A stretch of DNA of 64,000 bases from Ascaphus truei. Taxonomy: Eukaryota > Chordata > Amphibia > Anura > Ascaphidae. A program made the position numbers and the translations under genes. Where the stretch lies: NCBI GenBank assembly GCA_036426205.1, contig CM071586.1, forward strand, positions 10,454,383 through 10,518,382. Reading direction: 5' to 3'. The notes beneath the pieces were generated by a model that saw nothing but the letters and a program-made list of their open reading frames with translations, had not been told where the DNA came from and did not search any database. Shown here piece by piece: positions 43,587 through 55,800 of the stretch. The number at the start of each line of letters is the position of its first letter. Positions within the stretch are counted from its first letter, which is position 1.

Positions 43587-44741
43587 CTTATAATCCCTTA
43601 ACAAAAATCACACTGTGTAATGTTCTTAGGACAGGAAATAGCACTTAATAATCACATGGTCAGTAACTGCTACATCCTTATAATACTTTTATTGCCTAAA
43701 ACTAATGTGTGTATATACTAATGTATATATATCATGAGGCTTTTATACATAGTGTTGACTTATCCCGGTCAATGAACCATAATATATATATTCAACATAT
43801 TTCATGCATTGATCAGTTAAAAGGGCAGTCCTACAGCTGTAGCCACGGCTACAGATCTCGCGGCCCCCCGCGGACAGGAAGCGTCCCGGGAAGGATTAAC
43901 CGCTGCAGGGTTCCATGCTTCTTAATGGGACCCCGCAGGGTTCATTCTTTTAGGTCATCTACAGGGAGAGAATACCCGCTACTCACAACTAACAGATGAG
44001 CCGCCCAGCCAGGATCCGTGACTCCGCTCGGTGAAGGTACGCAGGGCTGTATTTTTAATATGGGACTCTTCATCACGAGGGGGGGCCTATATGGCCATAC
44101 ATCAGGGGTGCGCAAACTTTTTAGTCTGCCCCCCCCCCACCCCCCTGCCTGCTCTCCTCCCCCACCCCCTTACCTTGTCACCTGTGTTTCTGATGTCAAG
44201 ATGTCATGTGACGTCGATTTGCCATGGCAGCCTGACGTCATGGGACCCCCCGCTGCATCATTTGACGTTGCCACGGCGCCGCGATGTCAGAAGCCGCCGG
44301 AGACAAGGTAAGGGAACGTACAGAAGCCTCACGCCCCCCCCCAGCCCTACATCAAGGGGGCTGGACAGGCCAGGGGGACACTGCCCATCCCCCTCAGATA
44401 GTCACAAGGACAGTGTCTGGCTACACCTGCGTGTTTATTGTTCATCTTTTTTTGTTTTAACCCTATGTTAATCGGAGAGAGCGTCAGACACTCCGTTACA
44501 ATGGGATGCATTATGACGCGTCAAATAATCCGTTCTACGGGTAATGGACTGACGGATAGCGAGGGTCTCCTGTATTTTGTACACTAACCTCTGGTGTGGA
44601 ACCATATAAAAAAGCCGAATTAGAAGCGGCACCACGGATTTCTGCAAAAACAACACTATTTATTTAGTTCGCATTACCCTGGTCTAAATTCCTACTTACC
44701 TCCTCAAAAAAACTAATAAAGTTAGTTTGGCACAACCTATT
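43587..44741. other. No gene recognised; possible hAT end at 44104
   Basis: CAGGGGTGCGCAAACTTTTT at 44104 resembles a hAT terminal repeat, but no matching right end is present. 44200-44300 has several TGACGTC/TGACGTT boxes (CRE-like). The rest is unrecognised. Confidence 0.35.
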
Positions 44742-45632
44742 TGTTACAGGGGCGAGCCTGTTACCAACAGATAGAGCTGTTGGGTGTCGGGCAGGTAGTA
44801 GTTAATCCCCGTGTGGAGGGCAGCAGGGCTACCAACCAGCCTGAGTGTAGCAAGGGGTTAAAAGGCAGGAACGGGAAGTGTTTGTCAGTCTCCCCTGGTC
44901 TGTGTACAGACCACATGTACGTGTCCTTGATACCGAGGGACACCAGAGCGCACCCCCTGCTCCAGTTACAGAACGCACGGGCATCCACTCCTCTTCTACT
45001 GCTGCCACGGAGCTTGACTTCGCCTCCTCTGATGCGTCGCGCCTCCCTAGCGCGCTGCACGCACGCGTGACATCGCGCAGCGATCCCCAGCTGCGTGTCA
45101 AGCACTGATTGCCCCTTGTCTCCTGTGAACCTATCCTGGTCTCCGCTGGGGCCGAGCCTCCGCTCCGCCCCCTCTGCTATTGGTTTCCTGTTCCTATTTA
45201 TATCCTGTTCCTGCACTCAGTCAGTGCTGAGCATAATCCCTTGTAGCCCAGTGCTGTCTGGTCTTGTGCTTGGTTCTCGCTCTTATCTTTTCAGTCTCCA
45301 CGTTCCTGACCCGGTCTGTCTGCGTACCTCCTCTGGATCTCGACCTTGGCTAACCCTCCACCACCTTACCTCTATACTCCCTGGACTCGGCTTACGGATA
45401 CTGACTACGCGGCTCTCTCCGCTCTCAGACCATTGGCTTACGGACACGACTACTCTACCTTCTCTAACCCAGGACCCGGCAAGTACCCGACTAACCCTTC
45501 TCTGCAGCCCAGTCCCGGCTACTCTCAATACCACACTACGGGCATGCCCCCGCTGCTGTGGGTGTGTGGTATCTCGCCTTCCCACCTCAGTACCAGGGTC
45601 TTGTCAGGCTTGCGGGCAGCACGAGCGTTACA
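44742..45632 (+). mobile_element. Gypsy-type solo LTR
   Basis: Starts TGTTACAGGGGC and ends GCGTTACA. The 3' half is CT-rich with short repeated phrases (CTCCCTGGACTCGG, TTACGGATACTGACTACG, TTACGGACACGACTACT), a style typical of Ty3/Gypsy LTRs in vertebrates. TATTTATA lies at 45197 in promoter-like context. Flanks do not show a clear target duplication. Confidence 0.5.
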
Positions 45633-46900
45633 GAACTACACTCGGGTTTTAGGTGCTTCACAAAAAGATAATGTCGAATGTTATGTGATATAGATAAATT
45701 ATTTAAACCAAAGAAGAAAATGGTACATTCCTTTATTAGTAAAACCCATGAAATAAAGCAAGTTAAAAAAATAACCTTGGATAGATCCATCGTTTGCTTT
45801 TCAACTAAACCTAAATATCTTGTCAAGAACAGGGAAGTCCGAAGTGTTGGTTGTTTACAAAAGTAATTGCTACTTTTTTTTATCATAGCAGGGAGACCTC
45901 ACCAAGAGAACATTGTACAGTTAAGGAGACCATGGGCCATAAGAAGTTTTCTGACACAAGGCACCTTCATGCACTGTATTACACCCTACAGATCATTTGG
46001 CTCAATGGGTTGCAACTTGGCATATGGCAGAAGACTGCTTAGTAGATATGGACCCATATATCCTCAGGAGGGACCGAAGAACCTCAGCTGTACTGTGCAG
46101 CTTGGGGAGAAAGGAAGAGAAAAAGGAGGGGAGGAAGGAAAGAGGGATTTGGAGCTGATATATTATAGATGCAGTTCTTGAGGTGGCTCAGTGATAGGTT
46201 TAAAGATGATGTGCTGGTTGGGGGTCAATGTTGACTATTGGGCCTAGTTAACGGACCTCAACACGTTCCGACTGGAGGAGAGAATGCTTCATTGTCTGTA
46301 ATGAGAATGATGTGTGATGAGATAGTATTTGAGAGAGAAAAATTGGTGCTCCGGCGGAACGTATCTGGGGGCTCCTTATGTTGAGCATCCAAGGTGAATG
46401 AGCTGTGATAAGAAAGAAGGGACTCTTTGGCAAATGAGTGATCTGATCCCAAAGTGCCTTAGACCACTCAATGGTGCATTTTCCAGATATAACCACGATT
46501 CAGAGTGAAATCCACCCAATAGAATAGACTTAAAGTCAGTGAGACTGGACATAATTACAGGTCAAGTTTTTGAGGGGACTTGATGATCTGGAGGTCTCTA
46601 GTAGGTTAGGGGGGGAAATGTATTGACTACTGGACAGAGTTGAAGGGAGCATATGATTAAAACATTCAAATACATAAAGGGTTTCATCAAGGTGCAGAAG
46701 GGAAGCATATTTTAGAGAAAGAAGTGCTAGAACAAGCAGTCGTACACTGAAGCTGGAGCGTGGGAGACTCGGGTTGGGAAATGCAATTACATTACACCTT
46801 CATGGAGAGGGTGGCGGATTTGTAGAAAAGCCTCCCAACAGTGGCAATAAAGGCTAATACAGTAATGTATATGCTATACATAATGTTACCCTAAAGTTGA
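45633..46900 (+). other. Mostly unrecognised; CR1-like 3' coding fragment at 46640-46850
   Basis: 46640-46850 reads in one frame IKTFKYIKGFHQGAEGKHIL and RRSARTSSRTLKLERGRL, which resembles the C-terminal region of CR1-group LINE ORF2. The preceding kilobase has no recognised feature. Confidence 0.4.
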
Positions 46901-46904
46901 TATA

Positions 46905-47136
46905 AATGGAGGGGGGGAGGGACCGGAGCTGTAAATGGGGGGGGGAGACCGAATTCATGTGAACGGGAGGGGGGAGATAGGGGAAGAGAGGGGGGAGGGA
47001 ACAGATAGAGGGGGGAGGGGAGAAAGAGAGAGGGGGGAGGGGGGAGAAAGAGGGAGGGGAGCTAGAGAGAGAGAGGGGGATGGGGAGTGGGAACATTACA
47101 TCCCGGGCAACGCCAGGTATATCAGCTAGTATGATA
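46905..47136 (+). repeat. Purine-rich tract plus a dispersed CGGGCAACGCC motif
   Basis: 46905-47085 is GGGGGAGA-rich. 47098-47136 (CATCCCGGGCAACGCCAGG and on to CAGCTAGTA) is the inverted counterpart of TAGCTGAGAGACCCGCGTTG near 24774. Both lie next to low-complexity DNA, suggesting one repeat family whose body is the low-complexity array. Confidence 0.6.
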
Positions 47137-47355
47137 AAAAGCCAAGGGTCAGAGGTCTTTCAACAGATGGGAAAATGGGCAGAGTACTTGGGACAAGTGG
47201 TTCTTATCTGCTCTCAAATTATTTGTTTAATCAAATCTGTTCCTATCGAATCCACGATCGGGTATGACCTCAGTGTCACCATCCATTCAACTTTGTAGGA
47301 AATGAGTAGACCTATAACTTGCATCAATCGAGTAAGACATGAGATGAAATGCATA

Positions 47356-47752
47356 CTGCACCGACACACTTTATTCGAGCAAATACCCAGTATGTACCTG
47401 GCAGATACCTGGAATGCGCCGCTCCTCACCTCTGACAAGCCCCGTTGCGTTTGCCTTCCCAGCCTGGGTTCATGCCTGGCTGACGGGCGGCTGATCTGTT
47501 AAATGATAATGATTAGGATTTAATAGGCTGCAATGCTTCGCGTGTCTACCAGATGGCATAAATTCATGAATTGTAATGCAGTATATATATATATACTGTG
47601 CAGTATTGCAGCCAGCGGGAATAAAATGCTTCAATCCCTGCCTGGAAAATAACCCAATGCACTCGGGCAGAAAACAGTCACAAACCTCAATACACCCGAG
47701 TATACCCGAATTCGTGGGACTAGCCGAGCTCGAATAAAGTGTGTCGCCAGTG
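47356..47752 (-). mobile_element. CACTGG MITE, copy 3
   Basis: 397 bp, TA-flanked, reverse orientation relative to copies 1 and 2 and nearly identical to them. 47753-48431 after it holds nothing recognised. Confidence 0.9.
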
Positions 47753-48431
47753 TAGGTTCTTACAAGATATCCAGATGATCAGCTTTGTCTCAACCCAGGA
47801 ATCTTTAAAGTCGGGTTTGTAAATGTGGTGAACTGAGACTTGAGAGGGGTTTGATTTCCTCTGGCTGCTCCCTTTTGTCAGACATTAACGTGTGTTCAAC
47901 AAGAGTTTGCACAAGCAACCCCCTCTCGCCCTATTCCATGATCTTTAATGGCTTTCTGATAAAGAGAAGGTGGGATATAGGCAACGAAAACACTACATTG
48001 ACAAACACTCCCACATTCAGAAGTCCCAGAAGACTGCCATTTGCAATGAAATATCAAAGAAGCAAAAGCAACCAAATCTTTGCTTTGAGCACAATTAGAT
48101 TTTGTTTGAGCAACTGTTAAATTGTATATAAAAAGTTGTTTATTTTGTCTGTCATTATGGGATTTAACCTTTAATGAATTACACCTGTTGTCTGAACATA
48201 TAGAGAGTCTTTTTGAAAATGAGCAACATAAGAGGACTCATGTATTGATCAAATTGCTACAACAATAGTCAGAAAAGTTTAAATTTGTATATATTTCTCC
48301 TGTGAGAAATACATTCCCAGCTCAGGTTTGGTGTACGTACATGTTGCTTATGTTCTGTTGTGTTGTGTTGAACAGTACTGGTCTAGAATGAAAGCTTTTC
48401 CCACAAACACTGCATACATACAGTATGGCCT

Positions 48432-49895
48432 CTAGCCCATGTGGGTTTTCTGATGCCGAACGAGATGGGAGCTGCGAGTATAGCTCTTTCCACACTCCGT
48501 GCATATATACGGTCTCTCTCCCGTGTGAGATATCTCGTGTCGAACAAGATCTGCTCTGGAAATAAAGCTTTTTCCACATTCACTGCATGCATATGGTCTC
48601 TCTCCGGTGTGAGATCTCTGGTGTACAACAAGATGAAACCTACTAATGAAACTTTTCCCACAGTCACTGCATATGAGGGTCCCCTCTCCTGTGTGTAGTT
48701 TCTGGTGGGCAACAAAATTTGATCTGCTGATAAAAGTCTTCCCACATTCGCTGCAGGAAAACGGCCTTTCTCCCGTGTGTGTTCTCTGATGGATAACAAG
48801 GCTAGAGCCATGAGTGTAACTCTTCCCACATTCACCGCATACATACGGTCTCTCGCCTGTGTGCGTGATCTGATGTCTGGCAAGATCGGAGGTGGAAGAA
48901 AAGTTTTTCCCACATTTAGTGCAGGTATACGGTTTCTCCCCTGTGTGAGTTCTCTGGTGTATAACAAGATAAGAACTCCGAGTGAAACTTTTCCCGCAAT
49001 CACCGCACTCATGCAACCCCTCTCCGGTGTGGGTTTTTTGGTGATCAAGGAAATTGGATCTGTGAACAAAACTCTTCCCACATTCCCCACATACATGCGG
49101 TCTCTCTCCCGTGTGCGTTATCTGATGGCTTACAAGGTGTGAACTTCGAGTGAAGCTTTTCCCACACTCCGGGCACGAGTATGGTCTCTCCCCTGTATGG
49201 GTAGCCTGATGGCTAAGAAGATGTGCATTCTGTGTAAAACTTTTCCCGCATCCATCACAAACATAGGGTCTCTCTCCCGTGTGTGTTGTCTGATGGGTAA
49301 CAAGATGTGAGTTCTGAGAGAACCTTTTTCCACATTCATTGCATGCATATGGTTTTTCTCCAGTGTGGCTTCTCTTATGAACAGAAAGATGTGAACTCCG
49401 AGTATAACTCTTCCCACAATCACTGCACACATGCTTCTTCTCGCCTTTCCGCCTTCCCTGTAGTTTAAAAAACGGTGGTCCGGATCCAATACTCTTCTCT
49501 CGGTCGGTCAATACATAATCTTTCTGCTTTTGGTCATCTTCATCCTGATCTCCATCTACAGATTCTTTAAACATCTCTTTTTCATTTCTTCTAGACTTAG
49601 CCAAATGTTCTTCCTCGATGTTGAGTATTTCCACAGTATTTGTATTCTTGGGATTGAACATCTCATGAAGATCAGATGCACTATGTGCCCGTTTGCAATT
49701 ATTGGAATGGTTTACTCTTCGTTCGCCACAAGTAGACTCCTTGTGTGATTTATCTGGAAAACGTCTTAATTTGCTGGGTTTTAGGTCTTCCTCTCCAGAT
49801 AAGCTTTCAGTAATGGGATCTTCAATTGGGTCATCTTTTGACAGAAGACATGTGTGAGATTCTTCTCTCTTGACTTCATTTCTGGTCTCAAGAGC
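48432..49895 (-). CDS. Gene B terminal exon, twelve zinc fingers
   Basis: Acceptor CTGCTCCTTTAG ends at 49896. In-frame joining gives ALETRNEVKREES. A long acidic, serine-rich linker (about 180 residues) precedes twelve fingers without a break, most with TGE(K/R)PY linkers; two linkers are TGEG. Inferred -1/2/3/6 helix residues, fingers 1-12: RSHV, QSHT, QAHS, RSHS, HSND, RSYI, SSDR, HSSI, SSNA, SFHV, SADR, RSHR. The stop is at 48432-48434, right after the last finger (RHQKTHMG). Overlapping open frames of 237 and 119 residues are shifted readings of the same fingers. Confidence 0.95.
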   Translation of the reverse strand, partial: ALETRNEVKREESHTCLLSKDDPIEDPITESLSGEEDLKPSKLRRFPDKSHKESTCGERRVNHSNNCKRAHSASDLHEMFNPKNTNTVEILNIEEEHLAKSRRNEKEMFKESVDGDQDEDDQKQKDYVLTDREKSIGSGPPFFKLQGRRKGEKKHVCSDCGKSYTRSSHLSVHKRSHTGEKPYACNECGKRFSQNSHLVTHQTTHTGERPYVCDGCGKSFTQNAHLLSHQATHTGERPYSCPECGKSFTRSSHLVSHQITHTGERPHVCGECGKSFVHRSNFLDHQKTHTGEGLHECGDCGKSFTRSSYLVIHQRTHTGEKPYTCTKCGKNFSSTSDLARHQITHTGERPYVCGECGKSYTHGSSLVIHQRTHTGERPFSCSECGKTFISRSNFVAHQKLHTGEGTLICSDCGKSFISRFHLVVHQRSHTGERPYACSECGKSFISRADLVRHEISHTGERPYICTECGKSYTRSSHLVRHQKTHMG

Positions 49896-52800
49896 TAAAG
49901 GAGCAGGATACACAGAGAGGTTTGAAAGGTTATTTAAAAACAATGTAAATATTACACCAAATCTCTTTAAAAAAAAATCATTTAATAAAGAAAACAAAAA
50001 TCATGATGGGCTATTTACAGTTTCCAAAACAAACAATATTAAAATGTAATATATAAGTTGCATTTATTATGCAGGAGAATTACATATTAATTACATATAA
50101 TAAATACTAAAGATCATATACAGCAGGGCCCCGGGTATACGGCGGGTTCCGTTCCAGAGGCCCGCTGCATAGTGAAAATCGCCGGAAAACGGATCCGGCG
50201 ATTTTCAGCTCTGCGCATGCGCAAACCGGCATTTTCTTCGTTCTGCCATGTGCGACCTATCTCTGCACGCGCAAACTACGTTATGCGCGCGCAAACTGCG
50301 GTCTTAAGTCTGCGACTTAAAATCCAACATGGCGGCCCCCTTCTCGGTGCCGCTGTATCAGCGGATCGCCGAAAAGCGGAGCGCCGAGAAGCGGGGCCCT
50401 GCTGTAGTCTAAAGCAAACAAATGTATCAATACGAATATAGGACTTAAGTGATTTATTTGCTGCCTACAAGTGCTTATATACTAATCACCAACTCAAATA
50501 AATAGATCATTGAAGCTCACTCTGAGGTCAGTAGAGATGCTTAAAACATAACTTTTATAGTATATATTGAACAGCGAGGATATGTTTATATTGAATATAA
50601 AGAAGTGTGGGGGAGAGGATGGTGAGAATGGAGCGTGTGGGGGGTGTCACGGGAGACAAGGCATTTACACCCATCCTCTCCCCCACATGCTCCATCCTCA
50701 CCCCCACCCGCTCCCTCCTCCCCATCCTCTCCCCCACATGCCCCATCCTCACCATCCTCTCCCCCACATGCTCCATCCTCACCATGCTCTCCCCCACACG
50801 CTCCCTCCTCCCCATCCTCTCCCCCACATGCTCCATCCTCACCAGCCTCTGCCCCACACGATCCCTCCTCCCCCTCCTCTGCCCCACATGCTCCATCCTC
50901 CCCATCCTCTCCCCCACATGCTCCATCCTCACCCTCCTCTGCCCCACATGCTCCCTTCTCCCCATTCTCTGCCTCACATGCTCCCTTCTCCCCATTCTCT
51001 GCCCCACATGCTCCTATCTCCCCATTCTCTGCCCCACATGCTCCCTTCTCCCCATTCTCTGCCCCACATGCTCCTTTCTCCCCATTCTCTGCCCCACATG
51101 CTCCCTTCTCACCATCCTCTGCCCCACATGCTCCCTTCTCCCCATTCTCTGCCCAACATGCTCCATCCTCACCATCTTCTCCCATATACGCTCCCTCCTC
51201 CCCATCCTCCCCCCCAAACGCTCCATCCTCACCATCCTCCCCCTAGACGCACCCTCCTCACCATGCTCTCCGAACACGCTCCCTCCTCCCCATCCTATCT
51301 CCCGCATGCTCCATCCTCACCGTCCTCTCCCCCACACGCTCCATCCTCACCGTCCTCTCCCCCACATGATCCATCCTCACCCCCACACGCTCCCTCCTCA
51401 CCATCCTCTCCACCACATGCTCCATCCTCCCCACACACTCCCCATCCTCTCCCCCACACTCTCCATTATCACCCCCCCCGCCCCCCCCCCCCTCCTCTCG
51501 TCCATGCTTGCTCCATCCTCACCATCCTCTCCCTCAAACGCTCCCTCCTCCCAAGCCTCTCCCCCACACGCTCCATCCTCTCCCCCACCCGCTCCCTCCC
51601 CCCAAGCCTCTCCCCCACACGCTCCATCCTCACCATCCTCTCCCCCACACACTCCCTCCTCCCAAGCCTCTCCCCCACATGCTCCATCCTCACCATCCTC
51701 TACCCCACACGCTCCCTCCTCCCAAGCCTCTCCCCCACACACTCCATCCTCACCATGCTCTCCCCCACATGCTCCCTCCTGATGATCTTAACCCCACATG
51801 CTCCCTCCTCACTATCCTCTTCCTCAAATCATCCATCCTAACTATGCTCTCCACTCAACCTCCTCATCCACCATGCTCTCTCCCAACTCCCTCTCGCTGA
51901 CCCCTCCCTCACCATGCTCTCTTCCCGCCCCCTCCATCGCTCAACACGCTCTCTCCCTGCACCCTGCCTTCCTCCCTCACCATGCTCTCTCCCCCGCCTC
52001 CACCCTGCCCAGGGCCCTACCTGAGGATCAGAAACCTGAGAGGGGAAGGATGGAGCCCACCCAGGCGGCTGATCTTGCAGAATAGCCGGGAGGATAGGCC
52101 CCTAACCAGTCAGGGCCTTGGTGCAGCTGAACCTGCTCCATACATGGTAGTACCTCCACTGACACTACTTACTCCTTAGTAGGACAGGAAGTCGCTCTGT
52201 TGCATCTTTGATGTCGTCACTTACAGGAAGTTCCATAGACGTCAATATGATGTCACCGAGCCTTTCAGCTCTCTCTATACAACGGGAAGATACGATAGAA
52301 CTAAATGAACTAGCAGCAGAGATACGTCTAACACTGGGGGAACACATCCCTGCTAAAGAAACTCTGAAATGAAAACATCCTTCTAAAAATACCAGTCTTT
52401 TCAAACACCCCCTCCAGCTGCCACCATGTCGTTCTATCCCACTCAAAGCCATAAATGACATCACAGGAAGTGACATCAGAGAGAAGACTGAACATGGCAG
52501 CACAGAGGGAACCACGAAGTCCATCACTTGGGATGATTAAACGGGATTATTTCCTTGATATTTACACCGCTCTTGATATTCCAAAAAACACAAAATTAAT
52601 AAATTTTCTGAAAACATTCGGATTCAAGGTTTTTCCAAGAATTAGGGTGTATCTTTTTTTTTCCTTAAATACCGTGTGCTTAAAAAACAAATATAAAAAT
52701 GATGGGCGAGTACTGGGAGTGACATCTTCCCAATCCTGGATGGGTCACGTTTAGAACATACATTGTGGCAATATATATACTAGTACACGATACTGATGTA

Positions 52801-55800
52801 CGAAGACTACAGAGCACGGAGATGACCACCAAACCTTCTGGATGTGGATTCCTCTGTAAAGTACAAGCCTGTCCCTCTTACTCTCATGTCATCCTCATCA
52901 CTTACCCGAGCCGGTATCTTCATGGATTTCCATCCCTTGACTATCCTGGAGAACTCTTAAACAAGACTCGTCTTCTCGTTCCTCCCATGATATAGTATCT
53001 TCGTTTACAGGGGGGTCTGATTATTCCAAGGAAGAATGACATCAGTGTTTATGAATTTACATCATGCGCTATGTTCTCAAGAACATATTTTCAAGCTTGA
53101 GTATTTCTTTTGGTGCATGTTATCGCTAAAGACTTATAGGAGATAATTCCATACACGCCAAAGCGGTCGTTAGGGCCAAAATCCATATCAGTCCCATCAA
53201 TGGTGATATTATGACAAAAATTACCCGAACAACCGATATGGCGTATAAAGAAGGAGTACTTTAGTTGGTAGGTTTAACACATTACCAATTAACATCAGAA
53301 GATTGATATGTATCTTATAGTATCAATCGATCCATCTGCCTAATCCATTTTATCAATCAATTTAATCTACCTATTTTATCCACCTCATCAACCTTACCCT
53401 ATCCCCATCTATCCACCCATCCATCTAGTCATCCTATACCATGTAGCCACCTATATTACCTTATCCATCTATCCACTGCATCCCCGTCCATCTAACCATC
53501 TTCTCCCATCCATTAGAACACCGTCCAAAACATGTATAAACGTTCAAAGGCAGTCAAACATATCCCATGTTCTGACCCCGAGGCGGTCCCCCAGTAGTGT
53601 ATGGAGAGAGAGAACATTTACATGGACCCTTCATCACGTATGGCTGCATCGGTGACCTAATGAAGGGTCTGTGTACTTGACCCTACATGGGTAGGGGGTC
53701 AGGGCAGGCGCCTTGGGGTAAGAACATGCTGTCATGCCGCTGACTCTTCCAGCAGTTCAAATGTCTATAAACCGAATAGATGCTGGGCTACAGGTTTCCC
53801 TGGTTCCCCACAGAAATTAAATATGTTAGGATGTGTCATAATCTCTTCTTACCCACAGAGTTTAAGGAGTGGTGGTCCTCCAATATCCCGTACTTATATA
53901 CCTCCTTGTGTCCTTCTAAATGCTCCCACTCCTTTAGGAAGAGGTAGACAGCAACAGAATTAAAAACAATTTGACACTTCCCAACACAGAATCAGTACTC
54001 CCGTCCGACATTAATTATTTTTAGATCAGTCATGATGGTCGACAACAGTTGAACATGGTTAAAAAAACAAAACAGTTTAACCCTTGGGAGTGCTCCATGA
54101 CGTAGCCACCACGTCACAGGGTCGAGGGCTCCAAGGGTCTCTAGGACTTAGTGCCACATGCTGCCTGATGTTGGACAGCCCCGGTGGCAACATCTTTGGC
54201 TCCCAACTCTATGTCTAAGGTAGACCGTGTTCTGTGGAGCGCCGAATGCGATTTGGCAGGTACGGCAACGGAAAAGGACGACTCCAGTAACACCGCCGCA
54301 TGATCGTGATGCGCCAGTAGGGGCCGGAGCTCTCAAAGGGTTAATATTAACCTATCTTACTAGCAATAAAAAATATATATATACTGGTTCGCTGGAAAGA
54401 CAATGCATAGTAGTCAAACGTTGGTTAGATGAGTTATCCTACACTTAAGAAAGTCAATGATCCGGCAACGAAAGGTGGCAGAAGACTGATTAGTAAATAT
54501 GGGCACAACTGTTTCATGTAGTTCAATGTTTTAGTAGCCAGAACGGTCTTGAAGATTCATTGTAGGTTGTGATGGCTTTTAAAGGCAATAACAATAGGGT
54601 TCCACATACAGTAGGGTTCCACATACAGTAGGTTTATAGTGAATAGAGCTATCCAGATCCCATAGGTTTGGCCTTCAAGTGTTCGATCACAAACTTAATA
54701 CACCATGACATAGATTTGATATAAATGTGACATACTTCTCCGGTTATGAGCTCAATGATCTTGGAGGCATGTCCCCCAATCTTCTCGGCGATCAACTTCT
54801 TGTCATCCTGATGCTTGGATATGGGCGAGTCATTCAGCCGCTCGATGATGTGGCTCTTGCAGAAGTCTTCTGAAATGGAGAGACTCCTGCCGTGGAGGAT
54901 CTGCTCATCAGTCTTCTTCACAACTATGTAATCCTGCGAATTGAGATATACAGAAATGTATGAACCATCAGTGAAGCCACAGACCTGGTGTGTTACATGT
55001 TCATGATGAAGAACGCGCAAGGGCGCCCAGATACAAGTGGTCTCCTTTCCGGTTTGTATAAATGACTTCACTAAACTTATGGACTCAGCTGAGTTCGATG
55101 CCCTAATTAATACTCACACCTGCTGTCTCGCCCGTCACCTTATTTAATGGTGGCCTCCAAAATTTACATTGTTTTGGGTGGCAATTTGAGCACAACAACA
55201 GATTGTGCAAGCCTGACCATACATGACCATAGATAAATACACAGGAATAGTGTGTACCATGCGTCTAAGAGTGCCCTTATGAGGTGGCAGGTTCGTCATG
55301 GGCTATTGCTCGTTTCCTAGGGGCAGATCCAAACGAAGCGGAGCACCCTCCGTAGCCTGGTCACAGGTCATGTGATCGCTCCAGGGAGTGGTCCACATGA
55401 CCCAAAGTGCTGGAGGTCTGGTGGAACGATTAATGTAACCGTGTCGTTTGATTTCTATCTCATGAAAAATAAGTGTATTGGGAACACTGGATGGAAGCAT
55501 AGTATCTACTTCTGTCTATCTCTTTAGGTCCCTTTTTTCCACTCTTCCTGTTGTCCAACCTTGTTCCTTAATAACGTCGACTATCGTTGTCCTCAATCAC
55601 CTGGTCTGCACTGCTATTTTGCTTGTCTGTGTCTTCTTCTTAAAACCAATACAGAAACCCTGCACTCCTCTCTAAATTGCCTTGTAACATATTAGTGAAC
55701 TTACACATTTTTTATTCTAAGTCTAATCACAAATGTGGTGGCATTTTTAGAGCAAAAAAAAAATATTTAAGACAGCGAACTCCGTCGAGGCGGACTCCGT

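Noticed and set aside
45095..45693. 185-residue and 115-residue frames
   Set aside because: They lie in CT-rich LTR-like sequence without recognisable domains.
48383..49489. Minus-strand frames of 237 and 119 residues overlapping gene B fingers
   Set aside because: Shifted readings of the repeated finger units, lacking the Cys and His ligands; the 12-finger frame is the real one.
50567..51900. Open frames up to 424 residues on both strands
   Set aside because: Products of a 30-bp minisatellite whose unit length is a multiple of three; proline/serine/histidine- or glycine/glutamate-rich with no domain.
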